Shown one piece after another: positions 51,590 through 59,595 of a stretch of 64,000 bases of DNA (the stretch's first letter is position 1; every line of letters begins with the position of its first letter). The position numbers were made by a program, and so were the translations under genes. The stretch covers positions 62,001 to 126,000 of the forward strand of contig NZ_CP162495.1 in the NCBI RefSeq assembly GCF_040939125.1. The letters run 5' to 3'. A model generated the notes under the pieces. That model did no database searches. It worked only from the letters and a program-made list of their open reading frames with translations, and had not been told where the DNA came from. This DNA comes from Clostridium sp. BJN0013. GTDB lineage: Bacteria; Bacillota; Clostridia; Clostridiales; Clostridiaceae.

Positions 51590-52891
51590 TCATAGCTCCA
51601 TTTCGCTGCTTTTCTTTTTCTCTTTAGGAACTGCTTCTTTACTTCTTTTTTCTTTTCCTGTGTTGGGCTTTCGTGGCTGTAATGCCTTATGGTAAGTTTC
51701 TAGTACCGTTTTCTTACGCTCAATCCGCACATCAACATACTGTGCTGTAACAGCTTCAAGGTTGGTAGAAATACCAAGCGACATACCGATACCTTTCAGC
51801 GTATGCCCCAATATCTCGCCTACCGTGTAGAAATCGCCTGTTAGCTGGTGCATATTGGTCGCTGCCGTGTGTCTTAAATCGTGGAAACGAATGTGCGGCA
51901 TTTCAAGGTGACGGATAAGCTGACCGAAGTTAGCTGACATTCTATCACGTCGGTACGGAGAACCGTCCGGCTTTGCGATAAACAATTTGTTGTCATAGTA
52001 TTCCCCGCCGCCCGCAGTAATCAAATCCTTTTGCCTATAAAGCAAATCAAACTGCCGCAGGAAATACGGCAGCGTTTCTTCTGTAATAGGCAAAATACGG
52101 TCGTTGGATTTGGTCGGTGCCATTTCTGTTATGATTTTCGTACCGGGCGGTACTTGGAAAGGCATTTGCTCGACAACGCCAAACTGCATTTTGTCGAGGT
52201 CAATGTTAGTTGTCCGCAGTCCGATAATCTCACTCATACGCAGACCATACATTCCTGCCAGCACAACAGGCATTTCCCATTCCGTACCAACTACATTACT
52301 CATAAATTTTTGCATTTGTTCTATGGTGTACGGGTCGGGCGTTTTCCCTTGCTTTCCAAACTTTGTAATAATATCGCGGGCAGGATTATGTTCGATATAG
52401 TGATACTTCCGTGCGTGTTCCATTGATACACTTAAAATACGCTGTGCATAACGGACGGTACTATGAGATAGCCCTTTGTCAAAAAGCTGCTGAAACATAT
52501 GGTCAAGCATGGCCGGAGTGAGTTGATTAAGCTGCACATGGCCGATATACGGCAGGATATGGTTTTTGATGTGGCTTTTATATCCTGCAAAGGTACTCGG
52601 ACGCAAATTTGCCTTGCCGTGATTTTCTACCCATTCTTCCAAGTATTCTTTTACAGTCTGCTTGCCTTGTGAAGCAACGATAGGAGTATATACAGGGTTT
52701 GCAAGTTTCGTTTTCATTTCCGCTTCATGCTGTGTCGCTTCTTTTTTCGTGGCAAACCCCTTTTTGGAATAGGTCTTTTTCCCCTCCGGCGAATTGTATT
52801 TTATATTTACGTCGTAGACTGTACCGGGCTTGCCCGTCAATACGCCGTTGCCATCACGTTTATTTTGTACTTTTCTTGCTGATACTGCCAT
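51590..52891 (-). CDS. int: Tyrosine recombinase/integrase
   Basis: 433 aa. An AP2-like arm-binding N-terminus (VYDVNIKYNSPEGKKTYSKK) is followed by a SAM-like core-binding domain (YLEEWVENHGKANLRPSTFA) and the catalytic domain. Catalytic residues are Arg in YGLRMSEIIGLR, HDLRHTAATN (H..R), LGH and the Tyr in AVTAQYVDV. The C-terminal tail is basic and Lys-rich. Located 235 nt from the tRNA-Ser 3' end, facing it. Confidence 0.92.
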   Translation of the reverse strand: MAVSARKVQNKRDGNGVLTGKPGTVYDVNIKYNSPEGKKTYSKKGFATKKEATQHEAEMKTKLANPVYTPIVASQGKQTVKEYLEEWVENHGKANLRPSTFAGYKSHIKNHILPYIGHVQLNQLTPAMLDHMFQQLFDKGLSHSTVRYAQRILSVSMEHARKYHYIEHNPARDIITKFGKQGKTPDPYTIEQMQKFMSNVVGTEWEMPVVLAGMYGLRMSEIIGLRTTNIDLDKMQFGVVEQMPFQVPPGTKIITEMAPTKSNDRILPITEETLPYFLRQFDLLYRQKDLITAGGGEYYDNKLFIAKPDGSPYRRDRMSANFGQLIRHLEMPHIRFHDLRHTAATNMHQLTGDFYTVGEILGHTLKGIGMSLGISTNLEAVTAQYVDVRIERKKTVLETYHKALQPRKPNTGKEKRSKEAVPKEKKKSSEMEL

Positions 52892-52894
52892 AGC

Positions 52895-53122
52895 TTACCC
52901 CTCCTTTGCAACAGGGGGATTAACGGGTCGTTTTGCTCTTTCGTACCAATTCCAAATAGCAGCGTCAGCAATCAGGCGGCGATTGCCATTTTGGATATAC
53001 TCCAGTTCTCCGCTATCCATAAGCTCACGCAATTTATTTTCACCTATACCGCTAATCCGGCTCATTTGTTCCACCGTTTTCAGCATAGGAAGTAATTGCG
53101 GTTGATTTTCCTTTTTCGCCAT
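52895..53122 (-). CDS. xis: Excisionase-like DNA-binding protein
   Basis: 75 aa from an ATG at 53122 with a GGGGG RBS (an in-frame ATG at 53140 overlaps that RBS). HTH: MLKTVEQMSRISGIGENKLR, ELMDSGELEYIQNGNRRLI and WNWYERAKR. Matches the excisionase family placed just upstream of int in Tn916-like elements. Stops 3 nt before the int start. Confidence 0.82.
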   Translation of the reverse strand: MAKKENQPQLLPMLKTVEQMSRISGIGENKLRELMDSGELEYIQNGNRRLIADAAIWNWYERAKRPVNPPVAKEG

Positions 53123-53530
53123 AGAAATACCCCCTTTCATAAAATTGGCTAAAAGGTTGCATTTATAAAGAGGCTTTAATCGGACGGTTTTAGCAAAACC
53201 TCACGGGAATTTCACCCCTGCATGGTTCTCATGCAGCCCTATTCATTGCCTGCGACGCTTTGAACGCTCGGACTATGGCTATAAGGGAGTATCATTGTAC
53301 CTTTTTGCACGTCGTCGCCCGCAAGCCGCTACACTTGCTTTGAATTGTGGTGTTGTTCGCTCTCTCTGGAATAGAGGTCATGGCGCACCCAACCTATGGC
53401 TCGGCACAAAAAGAACGTATCCGATTTGCCTTATACTGCGTCGGCATTTTCTTCCGTCGCTTTCTTTGTCAAAGAGCAAAAGCAAGGTGAGGTTTTACAC
53501 TCTGCGGAAAGGGGGCGCAGCTTGCTTAAC
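53123..53530 (-). other. Non-coding region between the HTH gene and xis, probably structured RNA
   Basis: About 400 nt, GC-rich, no supported gene; the open frame on the plus strand has no RBS. On the minus strand, just before xis, GGGCTGCATG-AGAAC-CATGCAGGGG forms a strong hairpin and is followed by GTGAAATTCCCGTGAGG and GGTTTTGCTAAAACC. It lies between two genes on the same strand and would be the 5' leader of the xis-int message. Confidence 0.45.
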
Positions 53531-53782
53531 TCAAACCTTGAATGAAAGGACAGCCCGCATCAGCTTTGACCGCAAGCGGTCGCGTATGTCCTCGTCTATG
53601 CCGTAATAGATATTGCCGCGTTCGTCGCGGAGCTTCCGCATAGACAAAGTGGCTATGTAGCTTTCGTAATGCTGTACGACAATCTTCATAGCTTCCGGGT
53701 CGCCCTTTGTTGCAGCTATGATTACCGGGTAGGGTAACAAGCCGCGTTCGTCGTTTTCGGTGTTACCAATCATTTCAATCAT
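53531..53782 (-). CDS. HTH-domain protein of Tn916-like elements
   Basis: 83 aa. LPYPVIIAATKGDPEAMKIV, HYESYIATLSMRKLRDERG and YYGIDEDIRDRLRSKLMRAV match the helix-turn-helix family (HTH_16) that is paired with a small sigma-like factor in these elements. The start overlaps the stop of the sigma-like gene (ATGATTGA), so they are coupled. Likely regulator of excision or transfer. Confidence 0.8.
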   Translation of the reverse strand: MIEMIGNTENDERGLLPYPVIIAATKGDPEAMKIVVQHYESYIATLSMRKLRDERGNIYYGIDEDIRDRLRSKLMRAVLSFKV

Positions 53783-54206
53783 AGGCGCGTTCCTCCAAAT
53801 AGCGTTTTAGAAGCTCAAAAGAGCTTGTCCGTCTGTACTGTACGGTGCTGCGCGGAATTGCGTGCAACTTTGCAATTTCCGCGTCGCTCATTTCAAAGAA
53901 GTAATACAGTAAGACGGCGTTGCGTTTTTCTTCCGGCAAGCTGTACAGGGCTTCGGCAAGCAGCTTTGCGGTGATTTCCTTTCCCGCCACGCAAAAGGAT
54001 TGTTCAGCTTCATCATCCGCAAAATAGCGGTCATAGGTGAAAAGCTGATTTTCCTCCTGTGCGGACAGGTCAGAAAAAGTCACTTCGCGTAGCTGCTGCC
54101 GCTTCGTGTCCCTGTGGGCGTTGACTGCTTCGTTTTTCAACGCCCGTTTGCAATAGCCGTTAAAGGCGCAACGGATTTGCCATTGGGTACGAACAGGTTC
54201 ATTCAT
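53775..54206 (-). CDS. Sigma-70 family small sigma factor-like protein
   Basis: 143 aa from an ATG at 54206 with GAGGTGAG upstream; longer frames have no RBS. The C-terminal half is a sigma region-4 HTH: LAEALYSLPEEKRNAVLLYY and FEMSDAEIAKLHAIPRSTVQ, then YRRTSSFELLKRYL. The N-terminal part replaces region 2 with a short basic segment. Such proteins activate xis/int expression in Tn916-type elements. Confidence 0.8.
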   Translation of the reverse strand: MNEPVRTQWQIRCAFNGYCKRALKNEAVNAHRDTKRQQLREVTFSDLSAQEENQLFTYDRYFADDEAEQSFCVAGKEITAKLLAEALYSLPEEKRNAVLLYYFFEMSDAEIAKLHAIPRSTVQYRRTSSFELLKRYLEERAYD

Positions 54207-54723
54207 GGTACTCACCTCCTTTCGCAACCGCGAAAGCGGGTGATGATTTCCCCTTTCGTAAACCCTCAACACCGGGCATTTTGGAAATGCCGGAAATGTT
54301 GGCTGTTTTTTCAAAAAAACTTTTGAGAAAAACGCAAAAAAGCTCGGCTGCATAAAGCGACCGAGCAAAAGGGAATTATTGGCATTTATATGGTGATGTG
54401 TGTGTTCATGTTGATGGTTAGAATATCCCGTTAGTGGATAAAGACTTTTTTTGACAAGTAGAATGGTATCAAATTATGTAGAAGGCAAATAAACACGGCG
54501 GCATCCTCCTTTTGCCGCCGTGTTCTTAAAAAAGGGCAAATTTAATACACCCTCCGCTATCTAATTTTTTGAAAAGAAAACGGCGGCTTTGATTTATTTC
54601 AAAACCGCCATCGAACGGATATGTACTACATTACCGCCAAACAACGGTCTTGTATTTGCTGCCGCGTAGCACGATACAGTCACAATAAAAGAAAGAGCCG
54701 ACAACTGCGATTTCCATTCACGG
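54207..54723 (-). other. Non-coding interval with two GC-rich hairpins
   Basis: No gene is supported. AACACGGCGGCA-TCCTCCTTT-TGCCGCCGTGTT (54492-54525) and GGCGGCTTTGA..TCAAAACCGCC (about 54581-54611) are strong terminator-like hairpins that separate the KTR gene from the sigma-like gene. The rest should include the sigma gene promoter. Confidence 0.6.
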
Positions 54724-54912
54724 TTATTGGCTCTGCGTCTTAGCGTCTGGCTCTTTGATAACTGACATATTTAGTTGTCGTACATTGATTAGCGTTTCCT
54801 GTTTGCACTTTGGACAGAATAGCGGGAAGTTTTCAAGTATTGTGTCTCCACGTATCCTAATGCGAGTTTTATTTTTGCAGACAGGACATAATAACCATCT
54901 ACTTTGCTCCAT
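54724..54912 (-). CDS. Cysteine-rich KTR-domain protein
   Basis: 62 aa. Two CxxC knuckles, WLLCPVCKNKTRIRIRGDT and FPLFCPKCKQETLINV, form a zinc ribbon; KTR is conserved. A common small cargo gene of Firmicutes conjugative elements, function unknown. Confidence 0.85.
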   Translation of the reverse strand: MEQSRWLLCPVCKNKTRIRIRGDTILENFPLFCPKCKQETLINVRQLNMSVIKEPDAKTQSQ

Positions 54913-54921
54913 GTCTGTACC

Positions 54922-55371
54922 TCAATAATTCTCATTTTCATTTCTTTTGCTACTTACAGCTTTGGATAACATGCGTATAAATATATTTTTTTCTTCCATG
55001 TCTAATTTTTGCAACATATCCTCGAAAATTGCATATTCGATGTTGCGATGTTCATGTTGAGCTTGCAAACCTACTTCCGTTAATTCTAAATTGTAGGCTC
55101 GCTTATCCTCTTTGCATAGATTTCTTTTAACTAACCCCTTTGATTCAAGACGATTTATTGCACTTGTTAAGGTGCTTTTGGGAAGTTCTAATTGACTACT
55201 AATTTCCTTTAGCATACAGTTAGGGCGATTTTCTACAACTTGAAGAATACTTAATTCCACCATTGATACACCCAATATAGCTGGATATTTCCCGCTATTC
55301 ATCTCCGCTTTCATACGCATACCTACTATATGCCATAAGTCATTTAGCTCTTTTACTTTATCTATTGACAT
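54922..55371 (-). CDS. MarR-family transcriptional regulator
   Basis: 149 aa from an ATG at 55371 with GGAGGG 5-6 nt upstream. Winged-helix: VSMVELSILQVVENRPN, LKEISSQLELPKSTLTSAIN, RLESKGLVKRNLCKEDKR. Divergent from an acetyltransferase gene; a perfect palindrome lies in the shared promoter, so autoregulation and control of the GNAT gene are likely. Confidence 0.88.
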   Translation of the reverse strand: MSIDKVKELNDLWHIVGMRMKAEMNSGKYPAILGVSMVELSILQVVENRPNCMLKEISSQLELPKSTLTSAINRLESKGLVKRNLCKEDKRAYNLELTEVGLQAQHEHRNIEYAIFEDMLQKLDMEEKNIFIRMLSKAVSSKRNENENY

Positions 55372-55386
55372 AATTCCCTCCACATG

Positions 55387-55434
55387 GTACGATAATCGTA
55401 CTATTATAGTACGACATTCGCACTAAAATGTCAA
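55387..55434 (-). promoter_or_regulatory. MarR promoter with palindromic operator
   Basis: GTACGATAATCGTAC (55387-55401) is a perfect 15-bp palindrome. On the minus strand TTGACA (55434-55429), 17 nt and TACTAT (55411-55406) form a promoter, with the palindrome just downstream of the -10. A half-similar GTACGACATTCGCAC lies at 55409-55423. Confidence 0.7.
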
Positions 55435-55456
55435 CAGAAATAAGGCGGTGTTTTAT

Positions 55457-55963
55457 ATGGACTTTCAAGTTATTCGTGCAACTAAGGACAACGCTATTGA
55501 AATGGGCTTTGTTCATTCACAATCATGGCAAAAAGCATATAGAGGGATTATAGCAGATGAAATAGTAGATAGTTTTACTCCGGAAAAAAGAGCAGAAATA
55601 TTTGCTGACGCTATTTCTACACGCCCCGAAGAATACTATCTATTTAGGGTTGATGGACGTCCTGCGGGGATAGCATCATTAAATAAGAGCCATGAAGAAA
55701 ATGCTCCTGACTATATAGGTGAGATTTATTCAATATACTTTCATCCTGAGTTTTGGGGAACCTCTGCTACACATAAGGGATTGCAATTTTGTGTAGAGCG
55801 GCTAAAATTACTGGGATATACTCAAGTCAAAATATGGGTATTAAAAGACAACTTTCGTGCACGCAGTTTCTATGAAAAAAATGGTTTTTATTTTGACGGT
55901 TTTGAACAAGAAATAAATATAGGTAAACCATTAGTAGAAATACGTTATTCAAAGAAAATATAG
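55457..55963 (+). CDS. GNAT-family N-acetyltransferase
   Basis: 168 aa from the ATG at 55457 (AAGGCGGTG upstream). FVHSQSWQKAYRGIIADEIV at the start, GEIYSIYFHPEFWGTSATHK (acetyl-CoA loop region) and VLKDNFRARSFYEKNGFYFDG near the end. Related enzymes acetylate small molecules, including antibiotics or polyamines; substrate unknown. Cargo with the divergent MarR. Confidence 0.88.
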   Translation: MDFQVIRATKDNAIEMGFVHSQSWQKAYRGIIADEIVDSFTPEKRAEIFADAISTRPEEYYLFRVDGRPAGIASLNKSHEENAPDYIGEIYSIYFHPEFWGTSATHKGLQFCVERLKLLGYTQVKIWVLKDNFRARSFYEKNGFYFDGFEQEINIGKPLVEIRYSKKI

Positions 55964-55984
55964 TATTTCCCTAATCTAATCTTT

Positions 55985-56016
55985 TACCGGGCAGTTAAAA
56001 TTGCCCGGTATTTTTG
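55985..56016 (+). terminator. Terminator after the GNAT gene
   Basis: ACCGGGCA-GTTAAAAT-TGCCCGGT followed by ATTTTTG. Confidence 0.85.
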
Positions 56017-56113
56017 TTGTTCAAATTTATGCTCTATTACAATCAATCATATGATATGTGTACTCATATCTAAAAGAAAAGGTGAACAGTAAAATGTAGT
56101 AGGGTGAAATATT

Positions 56114-56467
56114 ATGAAGCGAGAAGTCAAGAAATACGATTTTAAGGCTTTCGGTCAAGCCATAAAAGCAGCACGAAATGCAAAAGGAATATCGAGAAAC
56201 CAATTAGCAGACCAAATGCACATTGCCCCTCGATACATTGCGTCCATTGAGAATAGCGGACAGCACCCAAGCCTGCAAATCTTTTATGAGCTTGTTATCC
56301 TTTTGGACATATCGGTAGACCAATTCTTTTTTCCAGACAAGGAAATGGACAAATCCACGCAGCGCAGACAGCTTGAAAGCCTGCTTGACGATATGAGCGA
56401 CAAGGGATTGCGGATAGTTACCGCTACGGCGAAAGAGATTAAGGAAGTCGAAACAGAGGACGAATAA
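56114..56467 (+). CDS. XRE-family helix-turn-helix regulator
   Basis: 117 aa. Residues about 11-70 are an HTH_3 domain: FGQAIKAARNAKGISRNQLA, MHIAPRYIASIENSGQHPS and LVILLDISVDQFFF. The C-terminal tail is charged. It precedes the oriT/mob region and is the usual repressor at this place in such elements. Confidence 0.88.
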   Translation: MKREVKKYDFKAFGQAIKAARNAKGISRNQLADQMHIAPRYIASIENSGQHPSLQIFYELVILLDISVDQFFFPDKEMDKSTQRRQLESLLDDMSDKGLRIVTATAKEIKEVETEDE

Positions 56468-56471
56468 ACGT

Positions 56472-56649
56472 CTACAACACAACTGAATAGGATTGAGAAG
56501 CGTTGCAGCCGATACGGTTCGCAGCGTTTTTCTTTTGCGCTCGTTTGGCAAATTTGCACTTTCAGTTGTTGTAGGTAGTGAAAGGAAAGTTTCTTAGCAA
56601 GCATAGGAAGCGGGTACCCGCTTCCGTATTTTGCCCTGCAAAATGCTTG
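56472..56649 (+). other. Candidate origin of transfer (oriT) with nested inverted repeats
   Basis: CTACAACACAACTGAA (56472-56487) pairs with TTCAGTTGTTGTAG (56561-56574). Within lies a terminator-like hairpin (GCGTTGC / GCAGCGTTTTT, about 56498-56532). Then comes a perfect 20-bp palindrome GGAAGCGGGTACCCGCTTCC (56606-56625), enclosed together with ATTTTGC/GCAAAAT by CAAGCAT (56598-56604) and ATGCTTG (56643-56649). Position directly upstream of mobC and relaxase is where oriT is expected. Confidence 0.6.
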
Positions 56650-56696
56650 TTGGGAAGTATCCCAAACCCTCTAAAAACGGAAAGGAGCGGCGGCGT

Positions 56697-57026
56697 ATGA
56701 ACGGACGAAAAAGGACAGTGCAAATCAAGTTTCGTGTGACGGAAGAAGAACGCACATTGATAGAGGAAAAAATGAAGCTCATACCCACCCGCAATATGGC
56801 GGCGTATCTGCGGAAAATGGCAATCGACGGGTATATCATTCAGATAGACCATAGCGACATAAAGGCAATGACAGCAGAGATACAGAAAATCGGGGTCAAT
56901 GTCAATCAGATAGCAAAGCGCGTTAATGCGACGGGCAGCGCATACCAAGAGGACATAGAGGAAATCAAGGGGGTGCTTAACGAGATATGGCGGTTACAAA
57001 GATTAAACCTATTAAAAGAACGTTAA
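56697..57026 (+). CDS. mobC: MobC-family relaxosome protein
   Basis: 109 aa from the ATG at 56697 with AAAGGAGCGG upstream. Ribbon-helix-helix N-terminus RTVQIKFRVTEEERTLIEEK and the conserved RNMAAYLRKMAIDGYII, then IQKIGVNVNQIAKRVNATGS. It helps the relaxase melt oriT. Its 3' end overlaps the relaxase gene by 40 nt. Confidence 0.9.
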   Translation: MNGRKRTVQIKFRVTEEERTLIEEKMKLIPTRNMAAYLRKMAIDGYIIQIDHSDIKAMTAEIQKIGVNVNQIAKRVNATGSAYQEDIEEIKGVLNEIWRLQRLNLLKER

Positions 57027-58339
57027 GCAAAGCCCTTGACTATATCCAAAACCCGGACAAGACAGACGGAAAAATGCTTGTTTCCTCTTTCGGCTGTTCC
57101 TTTGAAACGGCAGACATTGAGTTCGGATTTACCCTTTCGCAAGCATTGGATAAAGGGAACAACCTCGCCCACCATTTGATACAAGCCTTTGAACCAGGGG
57201 AAGTGGATTATCAGACCGCCCATGAAATCGGACGGCAGCTTGCCGACGCTGTTACCAAAGGACAGCATGAGTATGTTTTGACGACGCATATTGACAAGGG
57301 TCACGTCCATAATCACATCATTTTCTGCGCGGTCAATTTCGTAGACCACCGCAAATACAATTCCAACAAACGCACCTATTACGGCATACGGAACATGAGC
57401 GACAAGCTGTGCCGGGAACATAACTTATCTGTTGTCGTTCCGGGCAAAGGAAGCAAGGGAAAAAGCTATGCGGAGTACCAAGCAGAAAAGACGGGTACGA
57501 GTTGGAAAGGAAAGCTGAAAATTGCGGTTGATACCCTTATCCCCCAAGTGTCCGATTTTGAAGAATTATTGAGCCGTTTGGAAGCGGCGGGTTATGAAAT
57601 TAAGCAGGGAAAATATATATCATGCCGCGCACCCGGACAGGAACGGTTTACACGTTTGAAAACCCTCGGTGCAGACTATACAGAGGAAGCCCTAACAGAA
57701 CGTATCAAGGGCAGACGTACCCGCACCACCAAAGCTCCACGGACAGAGAAAAAGGGCATTTCCCTGCTGATAGATATTGAAAACAGTATCAAGGTTCAGG
57801 AGAGCCGGGGTTATGAGCAATGGGCGAAAATCCACAATCTGAAACAGGCTGCTAAGACCATGAATTTCCTAACAGAAAATCGTATAGAGCAATATGCAGA
57901 CTTGACCGCCAAAATTGCGGAAATTGCGGCAGAGAACGAACAGGCCGCTGACGCATTAAAGGCCGTCGAAACCCGGCTTGCGGACATGGCGGTGCTGATT
58001 AAGAATATCACTACCTACCAAAAGACAAAGCCCGCCTATGACGCATACCGTAAAGCAAAAAACAAAGAAAAATATCGCGCAGAGCATGAGAGTAATATTA
58101 TCCTGTATGAAGCCGTAGCCAAAGCATTACGAGCGGCGCAGATCGGCGGCAAGCTGCCCAATGTTGCCGCCCTACAAACGGAATATGCAAAACTCCGAGA
58201 GCAGAAAGAAGCCCTATACGCTAATTATGGCAAACTGAAAAAACAGGTCAAGGAGTATGAAGTTATCAAACGGAACATAGACAGTATTTTGCGGCAGGAC
58301 AGACAGCCGGAAAAAGGAAAGGAAACAGAACGGGGATAA
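56987..58339 (+). CDS. Relaxase/mobilization nuclease (MobA/VirD2 family)
   Basis: 450 aa. ATG overlaps mobC by 40 nt. The relaxase domain (about 1-200) has a probable catalytic Tyr19 (KALDYIQNP) and the metal-binding histidines in THIDKGHVHNHIIF (H106, H108, H110). The C-terminal half is a long coiled coil rich in Ala/Lys/Glu. It nicks oriT and pilots the strand into the recipient. Confidence 0.92.
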   Translation: MAVTKIKPIKRTLSKALDYIQNPDKTDGKMLVSSFGCSFETADIEFGFTLSQALDKGNNLAHHLIQAFEPGEVDYQTAHEIGRQLADAVTKGQHEYVLTTHIDKGHVHNHIIFCAVNFVDHRKYNSNKRTYYGIRNMSDKLCREHNLSVVVPGKGSKGKSYAEYQAEKTGTSWKGKLKIAVDTLIPQVSDFEELLSRLEAAGYEIKQGKYISCRAPGQERFTRLKTLGADYTEEALTERIKGRRTRTTKAPRTEKKGISLLIDIENSIKVQESRGYEQWAKIHNLKQAAKTMNFLTENRIEQYADLTAKIAEIAAENEQAADALKAVETRLADMAVLIKNITTYQKTKPAYDAYRKAKNKEKYRAEHESNIILYEAVAKALRAAQIGGKLPNVAALQTEYAKLREQKEALYANYGKLKKQVKEYEVIKRNIDSILRQDRQPEKGKETERG

Positions 58340-58414
58340 GGCCCGTTTTATGGTAGAAATATAATAAAAAAAGTGGTAAAATATAGTTATCCAACAAAGA
58401 CAGGAGTTTCCAGA

Positions 58415-58648
58415 ATGACAGAAAGTAATATGCCGGATTACGGTACAATCCAAGCCGCCGTTGCGGGTGAAAAATGGGCGATTGGAAAGGTGCTTGACTG
58501 TTATTCCTGCGAATTAGATAAGCTCGCCACGGTTGAAAAAAAGCGGCCGAACGGAAGCGTAAAAAAGGAAATTGACGAGGATATGCGGCAAGCTCTTGCG
58601 CTGAAGCTCATAGAAGCTATCCCGCAATTTCTGTTAGAAAAGGGGTGA
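58415..58648 (+). CDS. HTH-domain protein (HTH_16-like)
   Basis: 77 aa from the ATG at 58415 with CAGGAG upstream. MPDYGTIQAAVAGEKWAIGK, VLDCYSCELDKLATVEKK and VKKEIDEDMRQALALKLIEA are homologous in outline to the 83-aa HTH protein at 53531. A second small regulator of the element. Confidence 0.75.
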   Translation: MTESNMPDYGTIQAAVAGEKWAIGKVLDCYSCELDKLATVEKKRPNGSVKKEIDEDMRQALALKLIEAIPQFLLEKG

Positions 58649-58652
58649 CGAT

Positions 58653-59021
58653 ATGACACGCGGGAAGATATGGAAAGATTTTTTTAAGAAAACAGTTTTA
58701 CCCGTCGTTATTGCATTGTTTTTATTCTTCATGTTCAAATCGATATTTACCAATAACGGCGAAACGAATTACTTTTATGTGTGGCTGTGCTGCGGTATTC
58801 CGTTCGGTATTCGCCGTATGTTCGTATGGCTTGTGCCGCATGGGTATGACTTAGGCGGTACGGTGGGAATTATCGCCCTCAACTTCATTTTGGGCGGTAT
58901 CATTGGCGGCGTCATTCTAATATGGCGGCTTATTTGCGCTGTTTGGTACATACCCTTGACTGTGTACCGATTGTTGACGATAGGCAAAGGCAATACGATT
59001 GAAATTAAATTAGAAGAATGA
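58653..59021 (+). CDS. DUF6050-like membrane protein
   Basis: 122 aa, RBS GGGGTGACG, 4 nt after the HTH gene. Three hydrophobic segments: VLPVVIALFLFFMF, GGTVGIIALNFILGGIIGGV and LICAVWYIPLTVY. The FGIRRMFVWLVPHGYDLGGT stretch is typical of a family restricted to Firmicutes conjugative elements. Function unknown, probably part of the transfer or entry-exclusion apparatus. Confidence 0.75.
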   Translation: MTRGKIWKDFFKKTVLPVVIALFLFFMFKSIFTNNGETNYFYVWLCCGIPFGIRRMFVWLVPHGYDLGGTVGIIALNFILGGIIGGVILIWRLICAVWYIPLTVYRLLTIGKGNTIEIKLEE

Positions 59022-59031
59022 GGATATACAT

Positions 59032-59502
59032 ATGAGATTTTCAGAATTATTAAACAGATTAACAGGCATTAGCTGTCCCGTTTTCGGAATTTCATGGAAC
59101 CCTGTTGATACAGAAAGAAGTATCGCCAGAAGAATAATTGTTTTTCTCGAACCGCGCCGCGTTCTGTACTCCGCGTATGAGTACGAGTCGGTTTGTCCCT
59201 GTATTACTTCTGTAACAGAGATTAAAAACTATTTGACTTCTGAATTACAGCAAATCGACGAAAAGGGTGAGCTTAATTCCTATGTACGAGCAATGCGAAA
59301 TGCTTGTAATAAGTTTCTAAGTAAATGCCCTGATAGCAAGAAGTTTCGTTGTTACGCTTGTGAAAGTGGAAACATTGATAACTGGATTTTTACGTCGGCC
59401 GTTGGTGAGTTGCGCGGCGTATTTGGTGTTATGATTGGACAAATTGCAAAAGCGTATGGTCTTGATGTTGAGGACGATTTGGCTCAAATAATACCAGATT
59501 AA
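59032..59502 (+). CDS. Hypothetical cargo protein, 156 aa
   Basis: Starts RFSELLNRLTGISCPVFGIS, then WNPVDTERSIARRIIVFLEP and a Cys-containing middle (YESVCPC, KFRCYACESG). The end, FTSAVGELRGVFGVMIGQIA, looks like an amphipathic helix. Lower G+C than the mob genes. I do not recognise an enzyme motif. Start RRIIVFLEPRRVLYSAYE resembles proteins of unknown function encoded in defence-type cargo. The HNH-like gene follows after 93 nt. Confidence 0.55.
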   Translation: MRFSELLNRLTGISCPVFGISWNPVDTERSIARRIIVFLEPRRVLYSAYEYESVCPCITSVTEIKNYLTSELQQIDEKGELNSYVRAMRNACNKFLSKCPDSKKFRCYACESGNIDNWIFTSAVGELRGVFGVMIGQIAKAYGLDVEDDLAQIIPD

Positions 59503-59595
59503 TTTAAGAGAAAAAAATATTGATAAGCATATGATGATTTATACTGTTGATTTGTCCGCAAAGTCAAAGAATTTTAGGTACATGGGAGGTTTGAA

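Noticed and set aside
53295-53606. 103-aa open frame on the plus strand in the mobile element
   Set aside because: No RBS, unnatural composition (Arg/Ser/Leu-rich) and overlap with the antisense HTH gene; the region reads better as non-coding RNA on the other strand.
56606-56625. Link between the oriT palindrome and the tRNA-Ser acceptor stem (both contain GGAAGCG/CGCTTCC)
   Set aside because: The shared stretch is only about nine bases and the contexts differ; chance similarity is enough to explain it.
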